Shown piece after piece: positions 1 through 11,580 of a stretch of DNA of 64,000 bases (within the stretch, counting starts at the first letter, position 1; the number at the start of each line of letters is the position of its first letter). Under the pieces are notes generated by a model that was given only the letters and a program-made list of their open reading frames with translations, was not told where the DNA came from and did no database searches. The position numbers and the translations under genes were made by a program. The stretch is from Lepeophtheirus salmonis (Eukaryota; Arthropoda; Copepoda; Siphonostomatoida; Caligidae), in assembly GCF_016086655.4 (NCBI RefSeq), contig NC_052138.2, positions 35,413,403 through 35,477,402 of the forward strand, in the 5' to 3' direction.

Positions 1-1960
1 AATAATTATGTATAACCGATTTAGAAAATAAAAAACCCTCTTTTGATTGCCAAATAGAAAAAAATATAACAAGCTAGAAAATGCATATAATTCCAAACGC
101 TATGCATGTATTGCAGAGCTGGGGACTCCCAGTCGTGACTCAACTCGGATTCGAAGTAAAAAACTATAGACTTCTACATATAAAGTCCCTAGTGAACAGT
201 ACAACTCAGGACCACTACTGCAATTGCAGACTCGATTCGAACTTAAAAGTTAAAAATATAGATTTGAAAAGGACTTGAAAGCTTAAAGACTTGAATTGTA
301 ATAATCCTAAAAAATGACTCAAGAACATATCTCAATTGTATGTTAAATTCTTGTTGTAGACAAACATAATTACAAATCAAAGAGTTATAATAACATCGTA
401 TGATGTCAGAAAGAAACAATGCACATGAATCATAATTCATCTAAAGAAAGTCCTTGAAGCATTACTTAATAATAATAGTCTTAAACAGAATCATCATAAA
501 AAATAAATGATTTATGTTCAACAAAAGTGTTCTATTTTCTTATAATATAGGTATTATTAACATGGACACTAACGAACTAATTGAACAACCTCGCAACAAA
601 AACAACTATTAGATTAAATCCAAGAAAACAACTTTTTATGATCAGGGGACACAAAATAATTTCATTATTATATATATGTACACCTTACTAATTATATATC
701 AATGCCTATAGGATATTAAAGAGTGATTTATTTAACACTCATATTAATTTTTATATTGATGTTCTTAAGATATAACATGGGAGAAGTAAGTTAGTTAGTA
801 AGTAAAGAAGGAAGAAGAAACTTGGAAAATTAAATTTAGAAAAAATCATAGAATATGATTATTTTCTTAATAAATAACTAATTTAAATTAAGATTATACA
901 TTAGGGTGGGTTCCTTCTCAACTTTTTTTCGAATTTCTATTATGGCTAGCGCGGAAAAGATATGAAATTCCATTATTCTAAGAGGTCTCCTTTAGGTCGC
1001 ACATCTCGATCAAGTTATGGAAAGTGAGAAAAACTTTTTACTTAGTAAATATAGATACTAAATTTTTTACTTAGTAAATATAGATACTAAATTTTTTACT
1101 TATTTTGCATTAAATAATTTTGATTACAATTTTTTAACTTATAAAAAGTGTTAATTTTTTATATATTAAATTCACCTATGGAACAAGAAATGTTCCATGT
1201 ATTCATTATTTTTTTTAAATTTTCAGAAAGAAAAGATGATAATTTCATTAAGATATTCTCCCTTTTTGTTCTATAGATTAGCTTTAAAAAAAACTTTATT
1301 AATATTTTTTATGGGTAAGAATAATGACCATGATTAATAAATGCAAAATCCATGCTCTATTTTAATCTATGACATATTTTTCATAGATTATTTCCTTACC
1401 ATATCACAACTTTCTCTAACTAGCCGTAATCGAAATTCGAAAAGAGTTGAAAAATAAACCTGCCTATTACATGTACATACATGCACTTTCAGTGATCTAT
1501 AACTGTTTTAGTCTACATATCTCAATTTCGAGGATACAAAAATACAATTACTCGATTTATGCAAGATACAAAAATGTATGTAGGTTAAACTAAGTAGGTA
1601 TGCATTTAAAATAGTTTTTTTTTTATAAATATCTTCATAAGACAAGTAAGAAGTCTTAAACATTGCTCGAATAATTTTAGGAATAATATGTATAAGTCAT
1701 TTACAGTTACTTTCAGATGGAGGTGGTGTCATATTTTATAAATAAATAACAGTTAAGTTGATTTTAGTGAGATTCAATCCATTTATAAATATAAACATAT
1801 ATACATACTAAGAATGTAATAAATCAAGAGGGTTTATTTGACATAATTGCTTTCATATTGACACAATTTGCCTTTCAAAACATTTTGGACAATTTAATAC
1901 GTAAAAAAAGTAAAGCTAATTTAGTGCTCTTTTTCACATCATAAAAAGTTATGACTATTG
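1..1960. other. No gene recognised (probable AFF intron or 3' flank)
   Basis: AT-rich sequence with only short random-looking reading frames. It lies downstream of the last visible AFF-like exon, so it is probably intron. I looked on the minus strand for the rest of the C-terminal homology domain and did not find it. The only structure seen is a short tandem repeat at 1034-1101. Confidence 0.5.
1034..1101. repeat. Tandem repeat, 29-bp unit, about 2.3 copies
   Basis: The unit beginning TTTTTTACTTAGTAAATATA occurs twice in a row and starts a third time. The two full copies are essentially identical, which suggests a recent local duplication. Confidence 0.8.
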
Positions 1961-1972
1961 TTGCGTCGGTCC

Positions 1973-2165
1973 TTATTTATTTGGTTCGGTTCAGTCCAGT
2001 CTTAGTACCGGTCCTTAGAACTGGCAGTACTATAACTGATTAAACAAAGAAAAAATTAAGTTAAATGACGTCATCAAGGACCGAAATTAATCAATTTTTA
2101 GGACTGATATGCAGGAAGTGGAAAGGAATGCAGTCTTCACTTCTAAACAAGGATGGCTCATATAA
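1973..2165. repeat. GGTCC-rich interspersed repeat (R3), copy 1
   Basis: Begins GTCGGTCCTTATTTATT and contains repeated GGTCC/GGACC words, TTTTTAGGACTGATATG, and an end resembling CTAAACAAGGATGG. The same order of motifs recurs at 22711-22962, and parts recur at 11145-11560, 34045-34115, 38925-38990 and 58404-58860. No coding potential was seen. It is probably a nonautonomous DNA transposon; I could not fix a target duplication. Confidence 0.5.
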
Positions 2166-2169
2166 AAAT

Positions 2170-3668
2170 AATTAGTAGCGAAAATTGATGCTTATTTAGG
2201 TAACTTAGAGTGTTCATATCATCAATTTTACACAAATTACATGGTAAAACCAGAGGAAACTTGCTATCAAACATCAAGAAATTACTATCTAAATTCATAA
2301 TTCAATACTTTTTTAGTTGCAAACACTTTTATAATAATATATTTTTTAAACTGAGAGATGTTAAAATTGGAGTATCTCATAAATTGTTCACTTTAAAATA
2401 TAATGAATATCAGCAAAAGTAACTGCTTCATTGGGCACACGTATATGTAAGATGATAATGATGGTAAATAATGAATGGTTGAGGGATTATAGATTAGTGG
2501 GACTTAAGAAGTTCTACATATGCATGGATTGGTAATTAATTAATTATTCAATATATAAAACAAGCATACTAACAAATGAATTAGGAGGCAGGGAAAAAAA
2601 CATAAATTTTTATGGGGTTGTACTTTTTGAAATCTCAGGCAAATAGATTGATCAATTTTTTTTAAATATTTATATTAAATAAGAAAAAAAAACTTCTATC
2701 ATGTATGTAAGGGGAATTTTAGCTAAGTAAAATTTGGCACAATATGTTTTTTTTTTGTTTTGTTTTGTTTTTACATAAGAGCATTTGGTCCAAAAATAAT
2801 CAAATTATGATGTTACATTTCATAACTTTAATTAAATAATATACGGTAGACTAAAGAACCTAAGAGCTTCAAATTTAACATTCCGTCTTAAATGTGTAAT
2901 CCTTAAAGAGTACAGCCTTGAACAAAAATTTCCCTGCTCCCAAAGTATTAATATATGCATATATCCAAAAGAAAGAAAATTAAATCCAATTGGCCTTGTA
3001 TTAAAGTCCTTGCTAACATTTTTTCCCTTCCATGAAATGATAAGAATGGACATATGTTGGCGAAATCAAGCATAACAAGAAGTATGATGATGCACACTCT
3101 CATTTATATTATAAATACTGTTTTCCCGCGTGCGATATAAGAGAAGCAATCTTTTTAACATCTTATTCCACTTTTTTTATCAATTACGAATAGAGTTACA
3201 CAGGAGGGAAAACATAAATACACATATATGTATAAATAAATCTTTTATGAGTGTTATTAGAGTAAAATGGTCTATAATATGATCCAAAAAAAGAAACAGA
3301 GAGAGAAGAAAAAAGTGAGATAACTGAATATTAGTTAACATTAAAAAAATATGTATGTATTCAGGAGCATTCGCTCACATACTAATCAATTCAAATTGAC
3401 TCTCAAAAATGATGAACTGTAAAATGAGCATACATAATACAAATTATATTAATAATAACCAAGGGGAAGAAAAAAAAGGGGTATAGTCCTACAAAATAAC
3501 ATGTAGTGTTCTTGTTGAAACGTTATGTATCCAAGATTATGTGTTTAAATCCCATCAATATTTGGTAGACGTGACAAACTGGTTTTATGGGTGTGCTTTG
3601 ATAGGGTGGTAAAGGGAAATACAAACATACTGTATATATATATTTTATGTTTAAAAAAAGTAGGCTTA
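2170..3668. other. No gene recognised (intron after the last visible AFF-like exon)
   Basis: Starts at the splice donor at 3669 on the minus strand and runs down. Minus-strand frames here, including one of 73 codons at 2832-3053, do not resemble the missing C-terminal homology domain. AT-rich, with short A/T runs. Confidence 0.5.
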
Positions 3669-3669
3669 C

Positions 3670-5409
3670 CGTATGAAAGATAAAGTTTGGTTATACATGC
3701 CAAGAGCAAGGTACTTGTCACCGTTTCGCTCAGTGATATTGCCACAAAGTATGAAATACAGAACAGCTTGAATGTATTTCATAGCTTGCTGTTCACGATC
3801 TCTCTCTTTATCAGCTTCATCTTTGAGTCTCTTAGCTTCAGACATACAAAAATTCTGCTCTTCTTCATTGTCATCCTCTTCATCCTTCGTATCTAGATAA
3901 GAAGACCTCTTGGACGGAGGAGGCATCATGCACTTATTATTTTGTTCCACCAGGTACTCAGACATTTTATTAGAAGCGGCGGCGTCCTCTTCCGGGTCTA
4001 ATTTAAGTCTTTTGGAAGATGCTGAAAGAGGATCAGCTGAAACTGAGGCTTTATTTCTTCGTTTAACCGAAGTATTATTACTGTCAATTGCTGTTTGCAT
4101 TTTAACAACATCTGTCATAATTTTACCTTTACATTCCTCTTCGTCGTCATCAAACAAATTCCTTCGAGAATCGAGATTCTCTAGTGTATTAGTAGTCCGT
4201 GGATGATTGTGATGACGACGATTAAGATGAGGAAGAGGATGATTTAACAACCTCAAAGGTATACGACATAGTAAGCGAGGACGAGGTTGGACGATAGCAA
4301 TTTCAGGTTTAAGTTTGTCCTTCGTGACAGCCTGATGAGTCTCCATTATTACTGGAGAAGGGACGGTTGTGGTAGAGGAAATATTTGATGGATTCTCATT
4401 AGACTGTCGCTCAATTACTTCAACCTTAATTCCAGCCTTTCCTTTTCCCCCACCCTTGGATGATGAAGTTTTGACACCAAAAATATTACCCAAGGCCATA
4501 TTTTTCTTTTTATTGGAAGCAGCTACAGGACTTGTATCTTCACTTTGAAGTTTTTCTACAATTCCCTCCAATGGTATGTGATGACGCTCTGAACTATCAC
4601 TGCTCATGAACATCTTGGAATCTTTTTCATCATCCTCGTCCTCATCCTCGCTTGACAATTTACGTTTGGAGGAAGAACTTCTTCTTCTTTGAGATTTGGC
4701 TTTTTTACTCTGGGGTTCCTCCTTTTTAGTACGAGATTTTTTAGGTCTAGGAGTTCTCTTCGTTACTGAAATACATTCTTCATCACTACTATCGACCATC
4801 ACAGGAGTTAAGTTGTTTGTATTTGCAGAAGACCGCCGTCTGGAAGAAGAACGACTACTTCCTGAAGAAAGAGGCTCTTTAATTTTTGGTGGTGGTGGAG
4901 GAGGAGGAGGTGTAGGTGGAGAAATATCTTCACCGATATCTTCGTGTTCAGGACTTTGTTTCATAGGACTGATAGGTCGATCTATTGACGTTCCTGCAAA
5001 ATCTAAATTGATGTCAGGGGTTGACGTCGTCAAAAGGCCACTTATGAAGTCTATGTCCACATCAGGAGGACTTTTTTCGTTATGTGCTGGAGGAACTGAC
5101 TGTTCTAAGTTATGAAGCTTTTTAATAGGACTATTTTCTTTATGGACAGTTGCTGGATTACTGCTTGGAGAAAACTTGGATAAATTAGCCTTCTTAGCTA
5201 AAGTAGCGAGGCTAAATTCTTCCTCATCCTCATTGGAGTCCTCCTGAGCCATAACTTTACCTACTCCTCCTCCTTCTTCCTCATCCTCAGATTCAGATGA
5301 GTCATCAGAAGAAGATTCTGCTGTTGAATTTGAATCTGAATTGTTGGTTATCTTTATCGGAGAAGAAATTTTAACAGACGTTTTAGCTGGTGGATCCATT
5401 TCTTCTTTC

Positions 5410-5445
<36 letters not shown>

Positions 5446-6962
5446 AGAAAATTATAACGACATATATATATGTATACTAAATTCTGACTATATCTTACAT
5501 CACTATCAGATTCTTCGGATAAGTTGGACTTAGAGGTACCATGGAGAGGAGAAATCTGTAATACAAAGATAATGCGTAAATTAACGGTAAAGATAACAAG
5601 AAAAAGTGGAATATATACTTTTCCAATGGGTGGTGGAAGTAAACCAGGAGTTGGTAAATATCTTGGAACGGACCGGTTGTTATTTCCTTCATGTTCAGTG
5701 ATAGAAGGTGTAACAATAGCAGACAATAATGCAGGCATTTGATTATTATTTCCACTGATTGGATCTAGCATCTGTCTTATCATGTCTTGTACTTTTTTTT
5801 CTTCATACTATAATGAAAATAATTTAAGAATAGTCTTGTATATAGTACAATTTCGATATTGAGCGTAAATAAATATACTTAAATTAATAAGACCTCAATC
5901 AATTAATATACACAATGTACGTATTAGTTTAACATAAAATAAAAACAGAAATTCAAGGTTGCATCGTCAAAAAGAGGTCAATGGCAGTAGAAACTTAGCT
6001 AAAAGAATAATGGATTTCAAAACTCACTTCAACATTATTGGAATTTGATCGTGAAGAACTATTGGAAGTCCTAGGGCGCTGTTTATTTGATTCTCCAGGT
6101 TTCTTGGGAGGATGATTATTGGAAGGATGAGGTGGAAGGAAGGATGAAGATGATGGATGATTGTACGGGTTATTTTTTGAGGATCTCGGAGGAGCAGGTG
6201 GGGGTAACATGGCTGAAGATGAAGGAGGTTGAGCTCTAGAGGAAGACGGAAGAGAGAGGGAATTGTTCCTGGCTGCAGGCCGATGCGTTTGCGATATGTT
6301 TTCGGGAAGGCGACTCCCATTAGGCCTTGTGAGTGTTGGAGGTCGTTTAGATTTTGGAACTTCGTCTTCTTCACCTATGAATGACGAGATAAATAATGAA
6401 GACAGTGTATCTACATAACATATATAAGGAGATCCACAAACCTATAAGATGCTGAGCAGGGGCTGGAGTTTGAGGTTGATAATCGATACCAATACAGGAT
6501 GGTGTATTAATGACGGTCGTTTCGAAGCGTCCTAATACTTGGTTGACAATTTGTGATTGAGGATCAGCCTGAACCTATATATGGAGAGATAGATAGATCA
6601 TGAAGTAGTAGAAATGGGAGATATTTGGAAAGAGTGGAAGTCACCTTTTGTGGACAATCAAATAAGCCCGGCCCCGCTTCATAGAGATCATCCTTGGCGG
6701 CCTCTCTCAACTGCTGTTCCTGTCTTCGAGAGGCTGCTGCAGCTTTTTTCTCTTTTTGCAGCTCTGCTGTTCGGAGATTATTGGTTGAGAAATTGGATTT
6801 CGTGGCGTTCATACTGAGTATGGTGTTCTGAATGGAGGATTGCTGAGGGCGTCGGTGATGGGCCGAGCCGGAGGAAGAGTAATAGCCACCTCCTCCAGGT
6901 CCGCCGCCTCCTCCAGGTCCCCCTCCGCCCCCTCCTCCACCTCCTCCGTAATTCGAATACAT
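3670..6962 (-). CDS. lilli: AF4/FMR2 family protein (lilliputian/AFF-like), 5' part of gene, six exons
   Basis: AF4/FMR2 proteins are nuclear scaffolds that bring P-TEFb, ELL and AF9/ENL together in the super elongation complex. Exons read on the minus strand: 6962-6645, 6574-6442, 6374-6028, 5807-5619, 5555-5499, 5408-3670; all introns are GT-AG and the phases agree, giving about 927 residues. I chose the ATG at 6962 because an in-frame TAG lies just upstream. Visible: a poly-Gly stretch near residues 5-25; a basic helix followed by GLFDCPQKV and a VNQVLGRFE stretch (about 70-125), matching the N-terminal homology region that contacts cyclin T; Pro/Ser-rich linker (about 145-265); QMPALLSAIVTP (about 285), resembling a conserved AFF segment; acidic Ser-rich tract (about 350-400); Lys/Arg/Ser tract (about 520-600); LLCRIPLRLL (about 727), like the AF9/ENL-binding motif; and the start of the C-terminal homology domain (about 869-927, from SEAKRLKDEADKERD to MYNQTLSFIR). 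The gene continues through a GTAAG donor at 3669, so it is incomplete here. Family assignment is firm; symbol by homology only. Confidence 0.85.
5409..5498 (-). other. 90-nt intron with a poly-A run at its 3' splice site
   Basis: Donor GTAAGA at 5498 and acceptor TAG ending at 5409. Between them, in the sense direction, an uninterrupted run of more than 30 A residues (5412-5444 as T on the plus strand) lies directly before the acceptor, where a pyrimidine tract is normal. The joined frame (SEESDSD to KEEMDPPAK) is continuous and stays acidic/serine-rich. The alternative is that the following ATG at 5399 starts a shorter product. Confidence 0.6.
5556..5618 (-). other. 63-nt in-frame, stop-free intron of the AFF-like gene
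   Basis: GTATAT donor at 5618 and TTACAG acceptor ending at 5556 bound 63 nt, a multiple of three. Both flanking exons end in phase 0. Read through, it encodes 21 mainly hydrophobic residues without a stop (starting VYIPLFLVIF). Removing it joins LLPPPIGK to ISPLHGTSK, which fits the polar, proline-rich surroundings far better, so I call it an intron. Retention would keep the frame. Confidence 0.7.
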
Positions 6963-7600
6963 GTCTAACGCCAACTAACTAGTACGGATTCCACCATTGT
7001 CCCAACAACTTCCACCTTACAATCCCATCTCACACACCAACAAGAAAAGCAAGGGATCCAAGTCCAGCCTGCCTGGGCACACAACCAACAGTTCCAAAGA
7101 TTCTCCTTCGAATCTCACTTCACTTTCCAATTGGGGATTCGTTCCGTGAGTCGCACAACGGACTTTAACTTCCTTCTAGTTCCGGATGAGTTGAGTAATG
7201 GACCTATTGCCTATTCAACACTGCGTCTTCCAACTCTTTTCGTTGCAACTGCAAAAGCCCCAAGGAGGTGTTGGATTCGTGGAATAAAAAAATACTAGAG
7301 GATTTGATTATTAAACCCAATTCCTATTTCTTCTTTTTCTTTTTCTTCTTTTCTTTTTCTTCTTATTTTTTTAGTCTATTCCATTCCATAGATTTTAGAT
7401 GTACAAAATAAGAAGGAAAAAAATAATTGGCGACGGGCTTAAAGAGAGGGAGAAAGAGAAGAAGAAAGAAAGAAAGAGTGTGAGAGAATGTTTCTTCCTA
7501 TTGTAATGGCAGAAACGGCTGAAGAATCCTTCGTCTTAAGCGCAACAATATTTTGAAGAATAAAAAGAAAAAAACCCACCTCCACGCCATTTCAGCCTCC
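6963..7600 (-). promoter_or_regulatory. Likely 5' UTR and promoter-proximal region of the AFF-like gene
   Basis: Lies just upstream of the chosen ATG at 6962 and is less AT-rich than the rest of the window. In the sense (minus) direction it holds a long CT-rich tract (plus-strand 7438-7490 is GA-rich) and an A/G-rich stretch (plus-strand 7325-7370 is CT-rich). No TATA box stands out. Position is the main evidence; the transcription start is unknown. Confidence 0.35.
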
Positions 7601-10600
7601 CTTATACGGGCCATACATATACAAAATATGTATGTATCAAAATTCTCTCTCTCTTTTTAAAATATAACTATGTACATATCATAATATAATATATTTTTCC
7701 GTCGCTTATTAAATACTACATACTGATAGATAGATCGGACGCATTGCACGCCAGCTAGATATCGCGCTTAGCATAATATAAAATAATAATAGTATCATCC
7801 CAACCATTTTTCACGAAATAAAAATGACTTGATGCGCACTCATGTCTACTTCTTCAAATACACTTCCTGGATCAGTTTTAATGCGCTGGCAATGTAGTAG
7901 GCCTAGAACTGGTTCAAGGTCTCTTTTTGACATCCTTGTGGCCCCTCACGAGTTGGAAGTCGTTTTTTATTTTTTATTTACGTTAAGGAAAATGTTCGGC
8001 TCGGTTTTTTGAGATCCTTGAGTCGATTGACATTTTATGTATTATTATGTGGATATTAGTTATTAATTCGTATATACCTGTTTAAACATTTTAAAATATG
8101 TAGTATATATAATAAACATTCCTTTAATTTTTGTCTTTATAACTTGAAAAAACACACCAAAAAAATATGACTCCATCTGTTCAAGGTTATATGATGTATT
8201 CTATACATATATATGAATTATAATTATCTATATAATTATTGGTAAGAAAGACAGGGGAATAATGATATGTTTAAGTGATGTTAGTTTGACAGTACAATAT
8301 TTACGGTTCTGTCAACAAACTAGGAGAGGCACATTTCTTACAGGTAATAATAACAATATCAATATGAATGTACGTATGTATTAGCCAATTGAATTAACTG
8401 TTCATCTCTCTTGATTATGTACATATATGTATAAGAAAGTGTGAGTAGTTATGAAGCCTGCACTCCAATAAGAAGAAAAACGAATATGAAATGTCGTAAA
8501 TAGTAAATACCCTTCTTTAACGCACATCACATTATCATACATAAAGTTATCATATACTCTGAATATATGTAACTATGTAAGAATACGCGTTTTCAAATGA
8601 AAGCTTGCCTCATAGGTCAGAATTTCCTGGTTTTTTCCAGATTAATAATAGTATTAGTAGTAGTATAATAGTCTGAAGAAGTGAAATAAGATATTTATAT
8701 AACTATAAACACATACACATTTCTTTCTCAAATATGTGATAACTCATTTCGAATATAATATATATTAACATATCTAAATAATTTGTTGTGAGAGTCTAAT
8801 AATATGCAATCAAAATATAGATCATTAATTACTCAATTTATATCTTAGATGATCAGTTATCATCACTTTATAATTCAAGTACAAGTCCTTGAATCCATTT
8901 TTATCCAGTCCTCAGATATTTTTTTTTTTTTTGTACATTTCACATTCATAATTATACAAATAAGGCCCATGGTCAGCTAAGGCTTTGAGTAAGAACTAGC
9001 TTTCGAGTCCATGAGGTTGAACTATGGAGCCTTAGGCTGTGAGATCAAATTGAGTCTTCAAAGTATGGGCTCAAGTAGTCCAAATCCCTATCGTCACTTC
9101 TGTTACTCACTCTCTCGAACATGTTCATTTTTGAGGTTCTTAAATCCCCAGAAAAAAAGCTGTTCAATCATGAATCAATTAAAATTACTATACACTCAAG
9201 TGTTACATTTCAGGAATTACCACATATATTCTAAGTACCTATCTAACTTTTTCTATAATATTGAATGGGATAAGTGCATAACTTATTTACTGAGAATTGA
9301 TTTGTCTACGATTACAAAAAAAAAGAGTAAATTTAAATGAGTCATAGTATTTAATTAAATAATTTCATAATAATATGTTTCTTATTAATATAACCATAGA
9401 ATTGCAAATTCTACATGATTCCACGAAATAATATGCGTTTTTCGTGTCGGCTTCTTGTAAAAAATAATAATAACTCATTTGTGTACAGTAGTGGTACACA
9501 GTACACACGTGTGTAAGATTTTAGTTGGTGTGTCAATTTACATGGATTTAACATAGTTAAAGGCGTGTCTTATTCTTCTTCTAAAGGTAGGAAAGAGAAT
9601 GGAGAGAAGAGACCCACTAGTTGTTGTAACTAATAGATCACAAAGTTATAAACTTTATTAATGATGGAGTGTCGTTGTAGAGCACCACAAATCCAGTATT
9701 CCTCCTCGCCTACTAATTATTATTTACTTAGCTTTTTTTATCCCAGGGCACACTTATAATTAAGTAGAGATAGGCATCTCTTAGAGTGTAAGGAGATGGC
9801 GGGAATGATAACTATGGTACCCTTGAATTTAGACCCATGTTAACATAAGCAGCTGCTGTTATATGATTTTGGAGGGAGAAAATGTATTACTGATAGAGAG
9901 AAGAGAACCTTCAACTTTGTAAATAGGATGAGTGCGTGAAAAATTATTGTAAAATTATATTTAACCCTCAAAGAACCATTGGAACATTATTGTTCCATTT
10001 AAAAAATATATAGAGATGAGCAGAAATAACTTGTTTTGTGTAAGTTTTACAAATTACGTAGCAGCGTACTTATGTTCCTTGCGTCTTGCATCATTGTTTA
10101 CATTCCATAGAATGGCAGTAGAGCTCAGGCGTATCTTACTCGATTAATGTGTGTATTTATTCTACTTCTAGGTAAGCTTTGTAAAATGACGCATATTAAT
10201 GGTTAAAACGTATTCAAAATGATAATGATTTTACTAACAGTAGCACGGAGTATTTCCCGGAGTTTATACGCTTCGACGAAGGAACAAAATTTGCTTTAAT
10301 AATGTAGAAGATAACACTCCTAGAAATCCTTAGTGATGCGCTCGGTTTTTTATGTTCACACGCACACGTAATTACTCAATACTTAGATGAACGAATAATA
10401 ATCACAGTTTGAGATTTTTTTAAATATGACGTAATGAGCGAGGACGCACTATACCCTAGAAACTATAGTACTCCCTGAATGAGCTTTAGGTAGAAACGCT
10501 CATTGTTGACTCTTGCATTTACTTGCCTTTTCACTAACGTCATAAATTGAATCATAATGAAAGGAGACGTCATCTTGGGGGCTCAAAGTTGAAATTTTTA

Positions 10601-11090
10601 CAACAAAAAAATGAACAAATTTCAAATAAATCTTGATTAAACTTCATCAAATCAAATTAAGGAGAGGAAAAAAAAGAGTTAACATCTGCATAGTATACTA
10701 CTTGATGCCTTTGATAAACACTGATATTTGAATTAAATCATACTAATATGTACTGAAAATCCCTAATTAATAATACGTATTCTACGACACATTCTAAAGT
10801 TCAAATGTTTGTGCAAGGTTATATTATAGTCTATATTAGACTCTTTCAACTGATGACAGTTAAAAAACTGGATTTTGGCAACGTTTGAAGCCTCTTAAGC
10901 GATTATTGGTGTACTACAGGCCATTTTAGTATAGAAAAATGGATATTTTTTGGTCAAAATTGCACATTTTATACTCTTGTACCGTCCAAAATATGATTTT
11001 ATTAATAAAAAAATGTTCTTTATATATATTTTTTAGTATTCAGTCTATCAATTAAAAATATTGTGCACCATGCTTTTAATCATTCAAGGG
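7601..11090. other. No gene recognised
   Basis: About 3.5 kb of AT-rich sequence upstream of the AFF-like gene. A 109-codon frame at 9011-9340 has no recognisable domain and ordinary AT-driven composition, so I treat it as chance. No transposon ends were identified. Confidence 0.45.
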
Positions 11091-11094
11091 GCCT

Positions 11095-11580
11095 AAAACG
11101 TAAATGATTTGCAGGTTCCATGCTCTATCAAACATAACTAGTTTTGGATCGGTCCTAGGACTGATTTCCTAATCTACTTCCCCCCTTTCAGTCTAATTTT
11201 TTATCGTTCCAATCTTTTTTACCATTTAACAGTTCTTAGAAGCGATAAGTCGGTCCTTCATTCGACGGTCCTAGCTATATTTTTATTTTCTTCACTACTA
11301 GCTAGGATTAAAGAATATAAAAACGATAAAAATAATAAATGATAGCTAAAACGTATAATACTTGAGTATTGAACGTTTTAGCCATACGCCTCCTATTTTA
11401 AACTTAAAGTATCTTGTCTCTTTGAAAGAGTTTAAGCTAAAAGGATATAGTTAGTCAGTACGTCATTTCAGCTGTTGTAGTTATTATAATAGGACCGGTC
11501 CTAGGACTTACAAATTTTATTCGGACTGATAGGATTACAGTCTTTTTAGAGCGATCCACTGATAAACATAGGAAATAATC
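11095..11580. repeat. GGTCC-rich repeat with a 'CAGCTGTTGTAGTTA' module, copy 1
   Basis: Contains GGTCCTAGGACTGAT near 11155, a block running from GATAGCTAAAACGTATAATA through ATCTTGTCTCTTTGAAAGAG to TTTCAGCTGTTGTAGTTAT (about 11340-11487), then GGACCGGTCCTAGGACT. The same block in the same order occurs at 22985-23165 and 33880-34130. No reading frame; probable nonautonomous element. Confidence 0.55.

Noticed and set aside
2832..3053. Candidate next exon of the AFF-like gene
   Set aside because: Translated in all three minus frames; none resembles the rest of the C-terminal homology domain and no convincing acceptor is in phase.
3910..5115. Plus-strand frames of 98 and 139 codons
   Set aside because: They lie antisense to the large AFF-like exon; their Ser/Leu-rich and poly-Gly sequences are shadows of its Glu/Ser/Pro codons.
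9011..9340. A 109-codon plus-strand frame
   Set aside because: No domain, no neighbours, AT-driven composition and no splice or repeat context; length is possible by chance in this much sequence.
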